Assembly: GCA_905176665.1 (NCBI GenBank)
Contig: CAJINA010000132.1
Span: forward strand, 1-60,378
DNA: 60,378 nt
Reading direction: 5' to 3'
From: Olavius algarvensis Delta 4 endosymbiont
GTDB lineage: Bacteria; Desulfobacterota; Desulfobacteria; Desulfobacterales; CAJINA01
Part shown: in pieces, positions 1-8,478 of the stretch
Position numbering within the stretch: the first letter of the stretch is position 1
Layout: every line of letters begins with the position of its first letter
Translations under genes and position numbers: made by a program
The notes under the pieces: generated by a model
Told to the model about the DNA's origin: nothing
Seen by the model: only the letters and a program-made list of their open reading frames with translations
Databases searched by the model: none

Positions 1-2
1 GA

Positions 3-96
3 GGACGACCGCGCGCCATACCCTGGTCTTCTTTTGGGGCCAGGGATGGCGCTTATCGTCTATCTCAAACTGTTTGGGAAGATCTTAACTTTTTCA
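3..96. repeat. Left copy of a 94-bp terminal inverted repeat
   Basis: Bases 3-96 are the reverse complement of 60285-60378 with one mismatch that I can see. The repeat holds a hairpin at 13-52: arm GCGCCAT(A)CCCTGG pairs with CCAGGGATGGCGC, with one bulged A. The adjacent gene on the minus strand runs into the repeat, so its last residues and stop codon are repeat-encoded. The simplest reading is a dispersed palindromic repeat that ended an assembly. A linear replicon end is possible but unsupported, because the gene content looks chromosomal. Confidence 0.9.
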
Positions 97-718
97 CTTC
101 AAGTAAACTGTTCGTTATGTCTTTCAATTTCGGGCTGGCTGTATCCAAAGAATCAATTTCTGTGGTAACGTACATTTTATTATTGTTTGTATTAATTAGA
201 TAGACAAAAAATGGTTGTCTATCTAATTGACGGCTTTCCCATGCATAACGATACATCACAATTATATCAGCATTAATTGTTCTTGATAATTCTGCTACCG
301 TATCGATGTCCGGCTCATAGGGTGCAAAGATAGTTTTCTTAGCCCACAATTTTTTTAAGCTCTCGTCATCAAATTTTATATCAATAACTTCAATGCCAAG
401 TCTTTCAATGTTTTCCCTATCTAAGGCGCTATATCCTGGGTAATAGGAATATCTGAGGGCAAATTCCGGTTTCCTGTAAGCAAAACTTTTTACCGCCTCA
501 AAAACAGATCGATACACCACTTCGTGCGCCTGGTTAGCATATGTTTCATTATTTCCATTTGAATTTGCAGGGAAAATTGCTATTGCGTGTCTAAGGTTTG
601 AAGGAGGCTTGGAGTAATTTCTTTGTTTCGCTTTTTGGTTATCAGCAGACTCTTTGCCTAAATCTGATGGCGAAACAGATGCCGTTATTAGTGGCGTATT
701 ATTCTGCCGCTCCTTCAT
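65..718 (-). CDS. C-terminal part of split caspase-like gene (unrecognised domain)
   Basis: 217-residue ORF with no domain that I recognise. It has a charged, Ser/Asn-rich start and then a compact alpha/beta-looking region beginning near HAIAIFPANSNG. It lies 5 bp after the caspase-like ORF. Reading its frame upstream of the ATG, without a stop back to about 770, gives AAIEYAKLQNQIEKMKERQN, which continues the coiled coil that ends the caspase ORF. It is therefore probably the C-terminal domain of the same ancestral protein, separated by a one-base indel near 760-775. The nominal ATG at 718 has only a weak ribosome site. Codons are AT-richer than in the neighbours. The last residues (KLRSSQTV) and the stop lie in the terminal repeat. 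Confidence 0.6.
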   Translation of the reverse strand: MKERQNNTPLITASVSPSDLGKESADNQKAKQRNYSKPPSNLRHAIAIFPANSNGNNETYANQAHEVVYRSVFEAVKSFAYRKPEFALRYSYYPGYSALDRENIERLGIEVIDIKFDDESLKKLWAKKTIFAPYEPDIDTVAELSRTINADIIVMYRYAWESRQLDRQPFFVYLINTNNNKMYVTTEIDSLDTASPKLKDITNSLLEVKKLRSSQTV

Positions 719-723
719 TTTCT

Positions 724-1827
724 CTATCTGGTTTTGGAGCTTGGCATATTCAATGGCTGCTTCTGTTGCTCAATTTTGAGCTTTTCCATCTCTAAGGCTT
801 TTCTTTCATCCAGCTGCTTTCTTTCGTAAGCCAGCTTCTCTTTTTCCATTGCAATCCGCTGTTGCTGTAATTCGAGCTCTGCGCTGGCAACGGCAGCCAG
901 CTGGGCTTTTTTTTGCTTTTTGGCCTCCATCGCAATCTGTTTCCTGGTCTTTTCGTCTACCCAGGCGGCATTGTAAAGCACGAACTGGCCGTCTTGATCC
1001 ATAGGGGTTTTTAGCCGGCCGACATTGGGCCTTTGATTACCGATTTCGGTAACGGGTTTCCATACTCGGGTGTGAAACAGGTTCTCCAGGTCGATTACCT
1101 CACGGTCATTTTTACGGAGGGCATCGGTGAGGTAATATGCAAACAGGCTGTGGCCTTCTGCGCCGCCATCAGCGACCGGCTCAACGCCGCCGGAAGAGAT
1201 AACCTGGCGGGAACGCAGGGCCGCCTTTTCCACGAGCTTTTCCCGATAGCGTTGATCTTTGAGGGACATCAAGGAAGGGCCGCCGCGCAGCATGGTCCCG
1301 CTGTAGCAGGAGTCCGCAATCACCACGACATTTTTGGCCTTAACCTTTTCGGAACTGAGTACCGCCTTTATGTAAGAATTTGCCACCCAGGTGCCGGATT
1401 GCTTGAGCCTGCCTTCGGCCGGGACCCAATAGCCGTCGCCGGTGAGGTCATCGAGTTGACCGTGTCCGGCGTAGTAGACCAGCAGGTTGTCATGCTCCCC
1501 CATTGACAGTGCCAGGTAACGCAAGTCCTCGATGATCTGGAGCCGACTGGCCTCCGCATCCACCCGTAGGATCACATTCTGCTTGTCAAACCCATAGCGT
1601 GACACCAGGGTGTCCCGGATGACGGTGGCATCTTTGACCGCGGTTTTCAGGGCCGGCCACTCCGTGTACTTGTTGATGCCGATGATGAGCGCGTAGTAGG
1701 CTCCCCACGATTTGGCAACCGATGGGTTGAGCGCGATCGATACGCCTCTTTGGGTTGCCTGGGCATTTGATCCGGGAATGATCGCAATTGATGCAACGAG
1801 TAGCAACGAGGCGAAGAGGTTTTTCAT
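724..1827 (-). CDS. Secreted caspase-like (peptidase C14 family) protein
   Basis: 367 residues. An N-terminal signal peptide (about 1-24, ending near SNAQA) points to export. A caspase-like p20 domain follows, with the His motif YYAGHGQ and the Cys motif IADSCYSG, the expected catalytic dyad of the C14/metacaspase-like clan. After about residue 290 the protein becomes a highly charged coiled coil (runs of QQQRIAMEKEKLAYERKQ). A clear GGGAGG site precedes the ATG at 1827. The ORF ends abruptly within the coiled coil, and the next ORF continues that coiled coil in another frame, so this may be the 5' part of a frameshifted gene. The substrate is unknown. Related bacterial proteins are linked to stress or regulated proteolysis, but nothing here shows which. 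Confidence 0.85.
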   Translation of the reverse strand: MKNLFASLLLVASIAIIPGSNAQATQRGVSIALNPSVAKSWGAYYALIIGINKYTEWPALKTAVKDATVIRDTLVSRYGFDKQNVILRVDAEASRLQIIEDLRYLALSMGEHDNLLVYYAGHGQLDDLTGDGYWVPAEGRLKQSGTWVANSYIKAVLSSEKVKAKNVVVIADSCYSGTMLRGGPSLMSLKDQRYREKLVEKAALRSRQVISSGGVEPVADGGAEGHSLFAYYLTDALRKNDREVIDLENLFHTRVWKPVTEIGNQRPNVGRLKTPMDQDGQFVLYNAAWVDEKTRKQIAMEAKKQKKAQLAAVASAELELQQQRIAMEKEKLAYERKQLDERKALEMEKLKIEQQKQPLNMPSSKTR

Positions 1828-2142
1828 TTCAGCCTCCCAGCGTAGGGCGTTCTCAGAATTTTTTTAATGGGTTACTAAATTATGGTAAGACCCATTTGGG
1901 CATATGCAAGGGTTCGGATGATAACTAATAAGAGTAACAAATTATTGAAATCGCAAAGGCGGTTGGGATCAAAGACGGCAATGACCGGCACACTGTTGCC
2001 AGGCATAAACGCGCCTGAGATCTTTAAAATGAAAAACATCACGGAAAGCCAGCCGTGCCTTTTCTTCGATCATTTCAAAAAAATCAGGCAATCCGACCCT
2101 GGTTTGTAGTGGCTTGCGAGGTAATCCCTGCGTCTTCAGCGA
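1828..2142. other. Intergenic stretch with a possible gene remnant
   Basis: There is no convincing gene. On the minus strand, roughly 2140 down to 1975, a short open frame without a proper start reads GLPDFFEMIEEKARLAFRD and stops. It has protein-like composition and could be a leftover of a decayed gene; I cannot name the family. Confidence 0.3.
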
Positions 2143-2430
2143 TTACAGGACCTGGTAAGTGGTGATAACAACATCAGCTGCTTGGTCCCGGACTGGAATC
2201 AGGGACTGATACTTCGGCGAATTAAACCAGTTGTCTATAGTTTCCAGATCGGAGAATTCGATCACAACAATAAGCTTATAATCGTGGCTGCCGGCCAGAA
2301 CTTTATCACGCTTCCCTCTGAAAATTATGGTGGCATCAAAAGGCGCAATAGACTCTGCTACTCCGGAAACATATTCTTGCCAGAGTTTGTCATCCTTAAC
2401 GGTAATCTGTCCTACAAGATAGGCAGCCAT
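2143..2430 (-). CDS. DUF1330 family protein
   Basis: 95 residues. The start is set at 2430 because a strong AGGAGG sits 5 bases upstream; longer versions of the ORF have no ribosome site. The protein resembles the small ferredoxin-like-fold DUF1330 family: MAAYLVGQITVKD at the start, then FDATIIFRGKRDKVLAG, and IVVIEFSDLETIDNWFNSP near the end. Family members are dimeric alpha/beta-barrel proteins of unknown activity. It appears to be a single gene, transcribed in the same direction as the nuclease upstream but about 190 bp away. Confidence 0.8.
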   Translation of the reverse strand: MAAYLVGQITVKDDKLWQEYVSGVAESIAPFDATIIFRGKRDKVLAGSHDYKLIVVIEFSDLETIDNWFNSPKYQSLIPVRDQAADVVITTYQVL

Positions 2431-2617
2431 TTGAACCTCCTGTGGTTTGGTTCGGGGAAAGTGAGGTGCGAGCCAAGCAGTCTGCAAGGAGTCGCCTGAA
2501 AAATATCACAAATACGTTTATAAATCAGCCTGAATCAATAGCTTTGCCCATGAAAGCTATCCGCAAATAAATAAGGACCCACTAACGTTACTTGAGTATG
2601 TTCAAAGTCCATTTCCT

Positions 2618-3601
2618 TTAAAGCTTCAAAGTGATGGCCACCGGACAATGATCCGAAGCCTTGGATTTGCCCTTTATCCCCGGAAAGAACTTCTTCACCG
2701 CCGGCGGTTTGTTTTTCTGGTTGACCCGCAGCGGTTGCCCCCGGCGCTCAATCACCGGCAGCACGTTCTTATTTTTCTGGGCCAGGGCGCTGCTTACCAG
2801 AAGATAGTCCAGCTGGTGGTAGGATTTGTCACCCTTGTAGTAGTGCGTCCAGCGGTCATCGGCAGCCAGGCGATCGACCACATTTACCATCTGGTTGGAT
2901 TCAAGCAGAGCCTGGATACCCGATTCATTTTCCTTTCCGGCGACCATGTAATCATTGAGGTCCCCTAATATCACGAAATTTTCTTTGCCGAAATTGCTGC
3001 CGAAACGGTCCTTGAGAATCTGCAATACGGCTTCGCTCTGACCGACCCGGCGGTACTTCGATTTGGAACGCCCCCGCATCATGGAGGTGAAGTGGTTCAC
3101 AAATACCGCCAGGGGTTTCCCGTTGATATTGAAATGGGCTTCCAGGCAGTCCCGGGCAAAGGTTTTGGATCTGCCTGTGCGCACGAACTGGTGGGTGCGG
3201 ATCGCGTCGATGGGGATGTTGGACAGCAGGCCCACATCGATGTAGCGATTGTCATTGCCGTCGATGACCATTTGATATTTAAACTTGCCGCTTTTCAGGT
3301 GGTCCCGGTTGAATTTCTTCAGGGTGTCGAGATTCTCGACTTCCTGGAGGCCGACGATATCGGCCTTGACGGCGCGGATCGTTTTGGCGGTAAGGCCCCG
3401 GATCGGCTTCATGGATTTTTTAAATAGGTTCGTGTCATGGATGAAGCCATCCCTGACGGCTTTAGCCAGTTCAACCGGGGTGTAGGGACGATATATCCAT
3501 TTGCCCTTGGCATCTTTCTGGTTGGTCTTTTTCCCTTTAAAATTATAACGGGTGAACAGGTTTTCGGCGTTAAACGTCGCGATGGTAACTTGAGCTGCCA
3601 T
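2618..3601 (-). CDS. Endonuclease/exonuclease/phosphatase (EEP) family protein
   Basis: 327 residues, cytoplasmic as read (no signal peptide). The EEP fold motifs appear in order: FNAENLF near the start, LQEVEN (metal-binding Glu), NHFTSM, LGDLNDYM (Asp/Asn of the active site) and SDHCPVAI (the His of the catalytic Asp-His pair). The fold covers DNases, phosphodiesterases and lipid phosphatases; the sequence alone does not fix the substrate. A good AAGGAGG lies upstream of the ATG at 3601. It stands alone, with no neighbour that suggests a pathway. Confidence 0.85.
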   Translation of the reverse strand: MAAQVTIATFNAENLFTRYNFKGKKTNQKDAKGKWIYRPYTPVELAKAVRDGFIHDTNLFKKSMKPIRGLTAKTIRAVKADIVGLQEVENLDTLKKFNRDHLKSGKFKYQMVIDGNDNRYIDVGLLSNIPIDAIRTHQFVRTGRSKTFARDCLEAHFNINGKPLAVFVNHFTSMMRGRSKSKYRRVGQSEAVLQILKDRFGSNFGKENFVILGDLNDYMVAGKENESGIQALLESNQMVNVVDRLAADDRWTHYYKGDKSYHQLDYLLVSSALAQKNKNVLPVIERRGQPLRVNQKNKPPAVKKFFPGIKGKSKASDHCPVAITLKL

Positions 3602-3909
3602 GATTCCTCCTTATTCCAATAGGGGGATGCGAATTGATTATTTCTAAACGGCGTCCGGGGGAGATATGCAGACGCTTGCCTCTATCGAGGTCCCAGCCGG
3701 GACGTTGAAGGTTAAATGGTCAGGATCGTCCTGAAGATTAGGATAGTTAATAGTTGAATAGGGTGGGCTCATAATTTTGTCAAGATATTTGAAACCGTGA
3801 TAAAATTTGTCCAACATCGCAATTTGTTCTAAGATCGAGGCTAAACACACGACGTGTCTTTACACCTAAAAACTGTACATTAAACCGGTTTTTGATATCC
3901 TCAAGACCC
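3602..3909. other. Intergenic stretch, no gene seen
   Basis: Divergent region between the EEP nuclease (minus) and the TPR-like gene (plus). The only ORF, on the minus strand at 3644-3850, has no ribosome site or recognisable family. Promoters for both flanking genes must lie here, but I see no convincing boxes. Confidence 0.4.
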
Positions 3910-4752
3910 ATGCTATCTGCGAACTATAATTTTACCGGTCAGGATATCAAGTCAGTAAGACAGGCACTTGCGTCGTGGTTGCAGCCTGTATTTATCCTGC
4001 TATTTTACCAACTGGTCGGTATGGCAGCCTGGGCACAGGAGCTACGGCCCAGCGATGGACAGGGTTTCTAGCAGGTTAAGGCTCAAATCGAAGCACTTTA
4101 CCATTCATATGATACGGAAACGAAACAAATCCTTTTAAGAGAGGCGGCCGCCCTGATTGAACACCATCCGGGCGCCTGGCAGCCCAGTTATTATGCGGCC
4201 CTGGTCAATATCCAGCTGGGGAATGTTGCCCGCGCGAAGGATCACAAGGTAGCCTACCGCTACTACCGGGACGCGTTGCGACACATCCACGCGGCCCATG
4301 CGCTGTTTCCCAATGCCGAAAACACCCTGGTCCTGGCCGATGTCTATGGCAAACTGGCTTCATTGAAAACGATCAAGGTGCTCTATTACGGCAGTCGGTC
4401 CAAGTCCTTTTTGAAGCAGGCCTTCAATTTGAGTCCGCGCAGCCCCAAGAATCATTTGATTGCCGGCATCGAAATCATGTGGACACCCGTGATCTTCGGG
4501 GGCAGTAAAAAGCGGGCCCGCGAGTTTCTCGACAAGGCGCTGGTGCTGGAAAAGACCTGGCAGGAGACCGACCCGTTGGTTGTCCAGTGGGCCACCCGGC
4601 CGGAAATTTTCGCCCACCTGGCCCAACTGGAAATACTGTGCGACACGCCGGACCAGGCCAGGCGGTACATCGATCAGGCCCTGCACCTGGTTCCTGATTA
4701 CGGGTTCGTTCACCGGGACATACTTCCACAACTCAGCCAACTCACGCAATGA
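3910..4752 (+). pseudogene. Exported TPR-like protein interrupted by an in-frame amber codon
   Basis: From ATG 3910 to the stop at 4752 is a single 281-codon frame broken only by TAG at 4069-4071 (codon 54). Codons 25-43 form a signal peptide (FILLFYQLVGMAAWAQEL), and the amber codon falls about ten residues after the likely cleavage site. The rest is helical and TPR-like, with sets such as AAALIEHHPGAWQPSYYAAL, ALRHIHAAHALFPNAENTL and ARRYIDQALHLVPDYGF. A simple nonsense mutation is most likely. Pyrrolysine read-through is known in some Desulfobacterota but is unsupported here. If translation restarts at ATG 4276, the product would lack its signal peptide. Confidence 0.7.
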
Positions 4753-4801
4753 TACCTATTGGCATGCCACAATATCATATTGCATCCAGGAGAAGCGCAG
4801 C

Positions 4802-5344
4802 ATGACGTCTGTGGGACATTCCCTGGTAGGCGCCTCCATCGGACTGGTGTGCCTGCCTGGTTTTAAAAAGATCCAAAACCGGCTTGTTTTTCTGGTAGGC
4901 TTCATCGCCGTGGCCAGCCTGCCGGATTGGCCGATCCCGGGCTGGGGGCATTATCGGCTTGACATCAGCCATAGTGTGATCGTGAATGGCGGTATCATGC
5001 TAGGCCTTGTCCTGGGGATGCGGGGTCTGGCCGGGCCAACATTGCAGACATACCGGCTGGCGGTCGTAGGCATGCTGATAACCTGGTTGAGCCATTTTCT
5101 GCTGGACACCCTCTATGTCGATTCGAGCATGGCCCTCTTCCGGCCGCTCAGTGACATTGAGATTTCTCTACCCGTCCCCTGGTTGAAAACCATGCCCCAT
5201 GTGCCCCCACCCTTCGATCGCCAGATCCTGTCGATATTCTGGTATGAGGCCCTGACGTTCATGCCATTTTTAATCCTGGCGGCAATTTGGCGTGTGCGCA
5301 GCCGATCGGTCGTCCCGGGATCCGGCGACGGGTCAAATACATAG
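4802..5344 (+). CDS. Membrane-bound metal-dependent hydrolase (YdjM/DUF457 family)
   Basis: 180 residues. The start at 4802 is chosen for AGGAG nine bases upstream and because MTSVGHSLVGASIG is the usual N-terminus of this family. Conserved His/Asp features are visible: GHSLVG, LPDWP, HYRLDISHS and SHFLLDTLY, interleaved with about four hydrophobic segments (around residues 25-40, 62-75, 85-105 and 155-170). YdjM-type proteins are inner-membrane proteins annotated as putative metal-dependent hydrolases; the reaction is not established. It starts 49 bp after the TPR-like gene on the same strand and could be cotranscribed with it. Confidence 0.8.
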   Translation: MTSVGHSLVGASIGLVCLPGFKKIQNRLVFLVGFIAVASLPDWPIPGWGHYRLDISHSVIVNGGIMLGLVLGMRGLAGPTLQTYRLAVVGMLITWLSHFLLDTLYVDSSMALFRPLSDIEISLPVPWLKTMPHVPPPFDRQILSIFWYEALTFMPFLILAAIWRVRSRSVVPGSGDGSNT

Positions 5345-5577
5345 CTCCCCTGTAGAAAGGTCATCTCTCTTTACGTTTATATCTCGCATGAGCAACCAGA
5401 GACGGCTCTGTAGTGCCGACCTCCGGGTTTGCTTTTCAAAGGAGCGGAGCTAGCCATGTTAAATTTTTAGGCTGAATGGTTTTTACGGATCGAAGTAGGC
5501 TTTCGTTGGGACCGGGACGCCAGATGGTGCCGGCGAACCCAATGAAGGGTCGCTAACACGCCGAGCGACAGTTGGTT

Positions 5578-6429
5578 TTAAAGTACACGCTTTTCAAACA
5601 GTGGGAGCGGGTCGACCAGGTGGCGTTTAAACCAGGTGGGCCAGTCTGCGCTTCCCAGCCCGTAAGCCAGCAGCTCCACGATGGAAAACACCGGCAGCCG
5701 GTTTTCAGGCGCAGAACTGCGCAGTTCGAGGTTGAGCTGGCACATGGCACAGGCCGTTACGATGCATTCGGCACCGGCCGTGCGAGCCTGGTCCATGATG
5801 TCGGTCACCATGGGCACCACGATATCCGGACGGGCAACGGATAGAAAAGCACCGCAGCATTTGGCGGTATAACCCCAGGTACATTTTTCAGCGCCCAGCC
5901 AGTCCATCACGTTTTCCATGCTGCCGTACAGCCGGGGATGGTCCCGGAGTTCCGGTGGAATGGCCAACTGACAACCGTAGTAGGGGACATACCGCAATTT
6001 CTTTAAAGGACGTTCAAGAGCTCCATTCCAGGGTTTCTGTTTTAGACGCTGGGGTACGAGGTCCAACAGGTGATGGACGTTCATTTCAGCCTCCAGGCTG
6101 TCCCCCAGGATCTGCTCGTTGACCCGCCGGGTGGTGGGATCGCTGCGCAGATGATGGGCCGCGGTTCGCAGGCGATTGGTGCAGCCGGCACACATCACCA
6201 TCAGGTCCCGGCCGGTTTTCTGGGCCTTGAAAAGGTTGCGGGCAGCCAGGGTAACCGCAAGCTGCGGCCGCACCGCATGTACGGAGGAAGAGCCGCAGCA
6301 ATTCCAATCATCGATCTCCTGCAGGTCGATGTCCAGGTATTGGCAGACCTGTTTCAGGCTGTCGTTTATCTCGCCTGCAGTAGAATCCAGGGTGCACCCG
6401 GGATAATAGGTAAGCCGCATATCACTCAT
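5578..6429 (-). CDS. hdrB: Heterodisulfide reductase subunit B-like protein
   Basis: 283 residues starting MSDMRLTYYPGC. Two CCG domains are visible: YYPGCTLD with WNCCGSSS and MCAGCTNR, then YYGCQLA with AKCCGAF and CAMCQLN. These cysteine sets bind the non-cubane iron-sulfur clusters of HdrB. The start at 6429 overlaps the end of hdrC by 8 bases (ATGAGTGA), showing translational coupling. With HdrC it should pass electrons to or from a thiol/disulfide couple or a redox partner. No HdrA, flavoprotein or membrane subunit is adjacent, so the partner is unknown. Confidence 0.9.
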   Translation of the reverse strand: MSDMRLTYYPGCTLDSTAGEINDSLKQVCQYLDIDLQEIDDWNCCGSSSVHAVRPQLAVTLAARNLFKAQKTGRDLMVMCAGCTNRLRTAAHHLRSDPTTRRVNEQILGDSLEAEMNVHHLLDLVPQRLKQKPWNGALERPLKKLRYVPYYGCQLAIPPELRDHPRLYGSMENVMDWLGAEKCTWGYTAKCCGAFLSVARPDIVVPMVTDIMDQARTAGAECIVTACAMCQLNLELRSSAPENRLPVFSIVELLAYGLGSADWPTWFKRHLVDPLPLFEKRVL

Positions 6430-7063
6430 GGGTATCGAAACTCCTCCGGCGCTCATCATAGTGGGCAAAGATGTCGGCCAGGGCGCCACGGTCATCGATA
6501 TTGTGCGGTAATACATCGAGCTTACCGCGCGTCAGCATTTTCAGTCCGGCCTGCAAGTCGCTGAAAATCTGGCCAGAGCCGAGCTTGAAGCGGGAAAGGG
6601 CTTCCAGTTTGTTGAGGCGACCGTGCTTCTGGATCGATTGGTAGACATATCTATGAAAGTTGTAGATATCCGTTTCTGTATCGATGACGCCGTCGTGGAT
6701 GGCAAGCTGCCGCAGGGCATCCATGACAGACGCGATATCGATGCTGTTGGGGCATTGGGTTGAACAGGTGTGGCAGCCCACACAGATCCAGATCGTGTGG
6801 CACTTTAAAGCGGCTTCACGCTGGTTGAGCTGTACCAGTCGGATGACGTGGTTGGGCAGCAGATCCATGTGTTCCACAAACGGACAGCCGGCGCTGCAGG
6901 TCCCACAGTGCCAGCACCGATCCACTGTCTGCCGGGCCACGTGATCGATGATCTTTTTAAAACGATTCACCGGGGGCTGTGACCCGTCGGGGGTCGGCTG
7001 TTGTTTAAGTGTACTCATGATTCGAATCATCTTATGGTCTTGCTCCGCCAAGTTCGTCGGCAT
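6422..7063 (-). CDS. hdrC: Heterodisulfide reductase subunit C-like ferredoxin protein
   Basis: Up to 213 residues. Two 4Fe-4S motifs are present, CWHCGTCSAGCP and CVGCHTCSTQCP, with the spacing typical of HdrC; a helical tail rich in charged residues follows. Start choice is uncertain: ATG 7063 gives the longest form but has no ribosome site, while ATG codons at 7030 and 7018 are alternatives just after a GGCGGAG. The gene lies directly downstream of a perfect TATAAT (7085-7090, minus strand) and an FNR-like palindrome. It is coupled to hdrB and acts as its electron-transfer partner. Confidence 0.88.
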   Translation of the reverse strand: MPTNLAEQDHKMIRIMSTLKQQPTPDGSQPPVNRFKKIIDHVARQTVDRCWHCGTCSAGCPFVEHMDLLPNHVIRLVQLNQREAALKCHTIWICVGCHTCSTQCPNSIDIASVMDALRQLAIHDGVIDTETDIYNFHRYVYQSIQKHGRLNKLEALSRFKLGSGQIFSDLQAGLKMLTRGKLDVLPHNIDDRGALADIFAHYDERRRSFDTHE

Positions 7064-7084
7064 TTTTAACTAGTATGCATTTAT

Positions 7085-7121
7085 ATTATAAAAGACTCTT
7101 TTGGGCATTGACTTAGATCAA
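7085..7121 (-). promoter_or_regulatory. Candidate hdrCB promoter with FNR/CRP-family box
   Basis: On the minus strand a perfect -10 hexamer TATAAT lies at 7085-7090. A palindrome TTGAC-N4-ATCAA lies at 7108-7121, one mismatch from the FNR consensus TTGAT-N4-ATCAA. The box sits where a -35 element would be, 17 bases from the -10. Anaerobic control of hdrCB by a CRP/FNR-type regulator is plausible but inferred only from the motif. Confidence 0.4.
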
Positions 7122-7242
7122 ATTTGGAAAAACAGACCATAGACGCCCCAGGTGTCACCGCCCGTCAAGCTGTACTCTATTTCGCGGTGTAGGGTGCTGG
7201 AATTAACGGCGGGCTACTATTAGAGCAGGCGATTTTGATGGT

Positions 7243-8478
7243 TCAGTCCCCGGTCGATGCGGTTCCCCTTTCTACGGGTCTTATTAAGATGGCCAAAATC
7301 AGCCCGCTGCAAGCCATGACGGTAAGCGTAATAAAGGCCGCGCGATAGGCACCGCTTATATCAAAAATATAGCCGGCAATTAGCGGCCCCATAGATCCGC
7401 CGAGGGTGCCGCTGAAGAGAACCACGCCAAATATAAGACCGTGGGAAGCGGTCCCGAAAAACTCGGCCACCGTGGGGGACATAACGGTGAACAGGGCGCC
7501 GTGGGCGAAACCATACATCACTGCAAAAGCGAACAGCATCCAGGCGTTGGCTGCTATCTGCAGCCAGACCAGGGAGATGATCAGCAGGGCCAGGCTGGAG
7601 ACCAGAGAACGCTTGCCGCCGATCCGGTCGTTGGCTGTGCCCATCACGATACGGCCCAGCATACTGACGCCGCCAATGGTTGATAGTACCGCAGCTGCGG
7701 TTGTCGGCTGAAGTCCCAGGTCCCGGGCATGCGGCACGATATGGACGATGGTGGTCAGCAGGCAGCCAAAGACCATGAACTCGGTGATACACAGACACCA
7801 GAATGTCAGAGTGTGGGTTGCTGCTTTCAGCGTCAGGCTGGAAATTTGAGCTGCTTGCCCGATTGTCGTCCCATCCGGATGATCGCCATCGGGATACAAA
7901 CCCAGGCCCTGGGGATCACGCTTCATCAACTGGGCCACGGCCACGAGCGCAGCCAGGGAAAGAATGCCGATCACCAGGTAGGTTGACCGCCAACCCAGGC
8001 GGGCAATCATGGCGGCCGCCAGCAGGGGGACCACCAGTTGACCACCGCCGGTGCCGACTTTAACCAGGCCGGTCATCATCCCCCGGCGCCGGATGAACCA
8101 GCGGGCCACGGTGGAAAGGGTGATCACGTCGTGGGTGGCAAAACCGATACCCACCAACAGCCCATACAACAGGTAAAGCTGCCAGGGGGTCCCCATCTGT
8201 GACATCAGGATGTAGCCCAGCCCCAGGCAAATGCCGGATACGCTCAGCAAAATGCGAGGACCGATGCGATCGTTCAAAGTTCCGGCAATAACGCCACCGA
8301 CACCCATGCAGAGAAACGCTACCGAAGAAGCCCCGGATACCAGGGTGCGCGACCAGCCGAAAGCGGCCTCCAGTTCTTTGAAGAAGACGCCGTAGGTAAA
8401 CATGGCGCCGATGACGACTGCCTGGGTGACAAAGCCTGCGGCCACGATGTTGTAGCCGTAAAAGTAGCGTGATTTCAA
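7243..8478 (-). CDS. MFS transporter, OFA (oxalate/formate antiporter-like) type
   Basis: 411 residues with about twelve hydrophobic segments. Family marks are the N-terminal YGYNIVAAGFVTQ, the loop GTLNDRIGPR after helix 2, the ARWFIRRRGMMTGLV stretch, and its second-half counterpart GTANDRIGGKR. These fit the OFA / monocarboxylate branch of the major facilitator superfamily, which carries small carboxylates across the inner membrane; the substrate cannot be read from sequence. The start codon is TTG at 8478 behind GAGGG, with no better ATG nearby. It lies on the same strand as hdrCB, but 179 bp and a separate promoter lie between. Confidence 0.85.
   Translation of the reverse strand: MKSRYFYGYNIVAAGFVTQAVVIGAMFTYGVFFKELEAAFGWSRTLVSGASSVAFLCMGVGGVIAGTLNDRIGPRILLSVSGICLGLGYILMSQMGTPWQLYLLYGLLVGIGFATHDVITLSTVARWFIRRRGMMTGLVKVGTGGGQLVVPLLAAAMIARLGWRSTYLVIGILSLAALVAVAQLMKRDPQGLGLYPDGDHPDGTTIGQAAQISSLTLKAATHTLTFWCLCITEFMVFGCLLTTIVHIVPHARDLGLQPTTAAAVLSTIGGVSMLGRIVMGTANDRIGGKRSLVSSLALLIISLVWLQIAANAWMLFAFAVMYGFAHGALFTVMSPTVAEFFGTASHGLIFGVVLFSGTLGGSMGPLIAGYIFDISGAYRAAFITLTVMACSGLILAILIRPVERGTASTGD

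Noticed and set aside
1033..1506. 157-codon plus-strand ORF inside the caspase gene
   Set aside because: It is antisense to a gene with clear catalytic motifs and has no ribosome site; the same applies to the many long antisense ORFs in the recB/recC genes.
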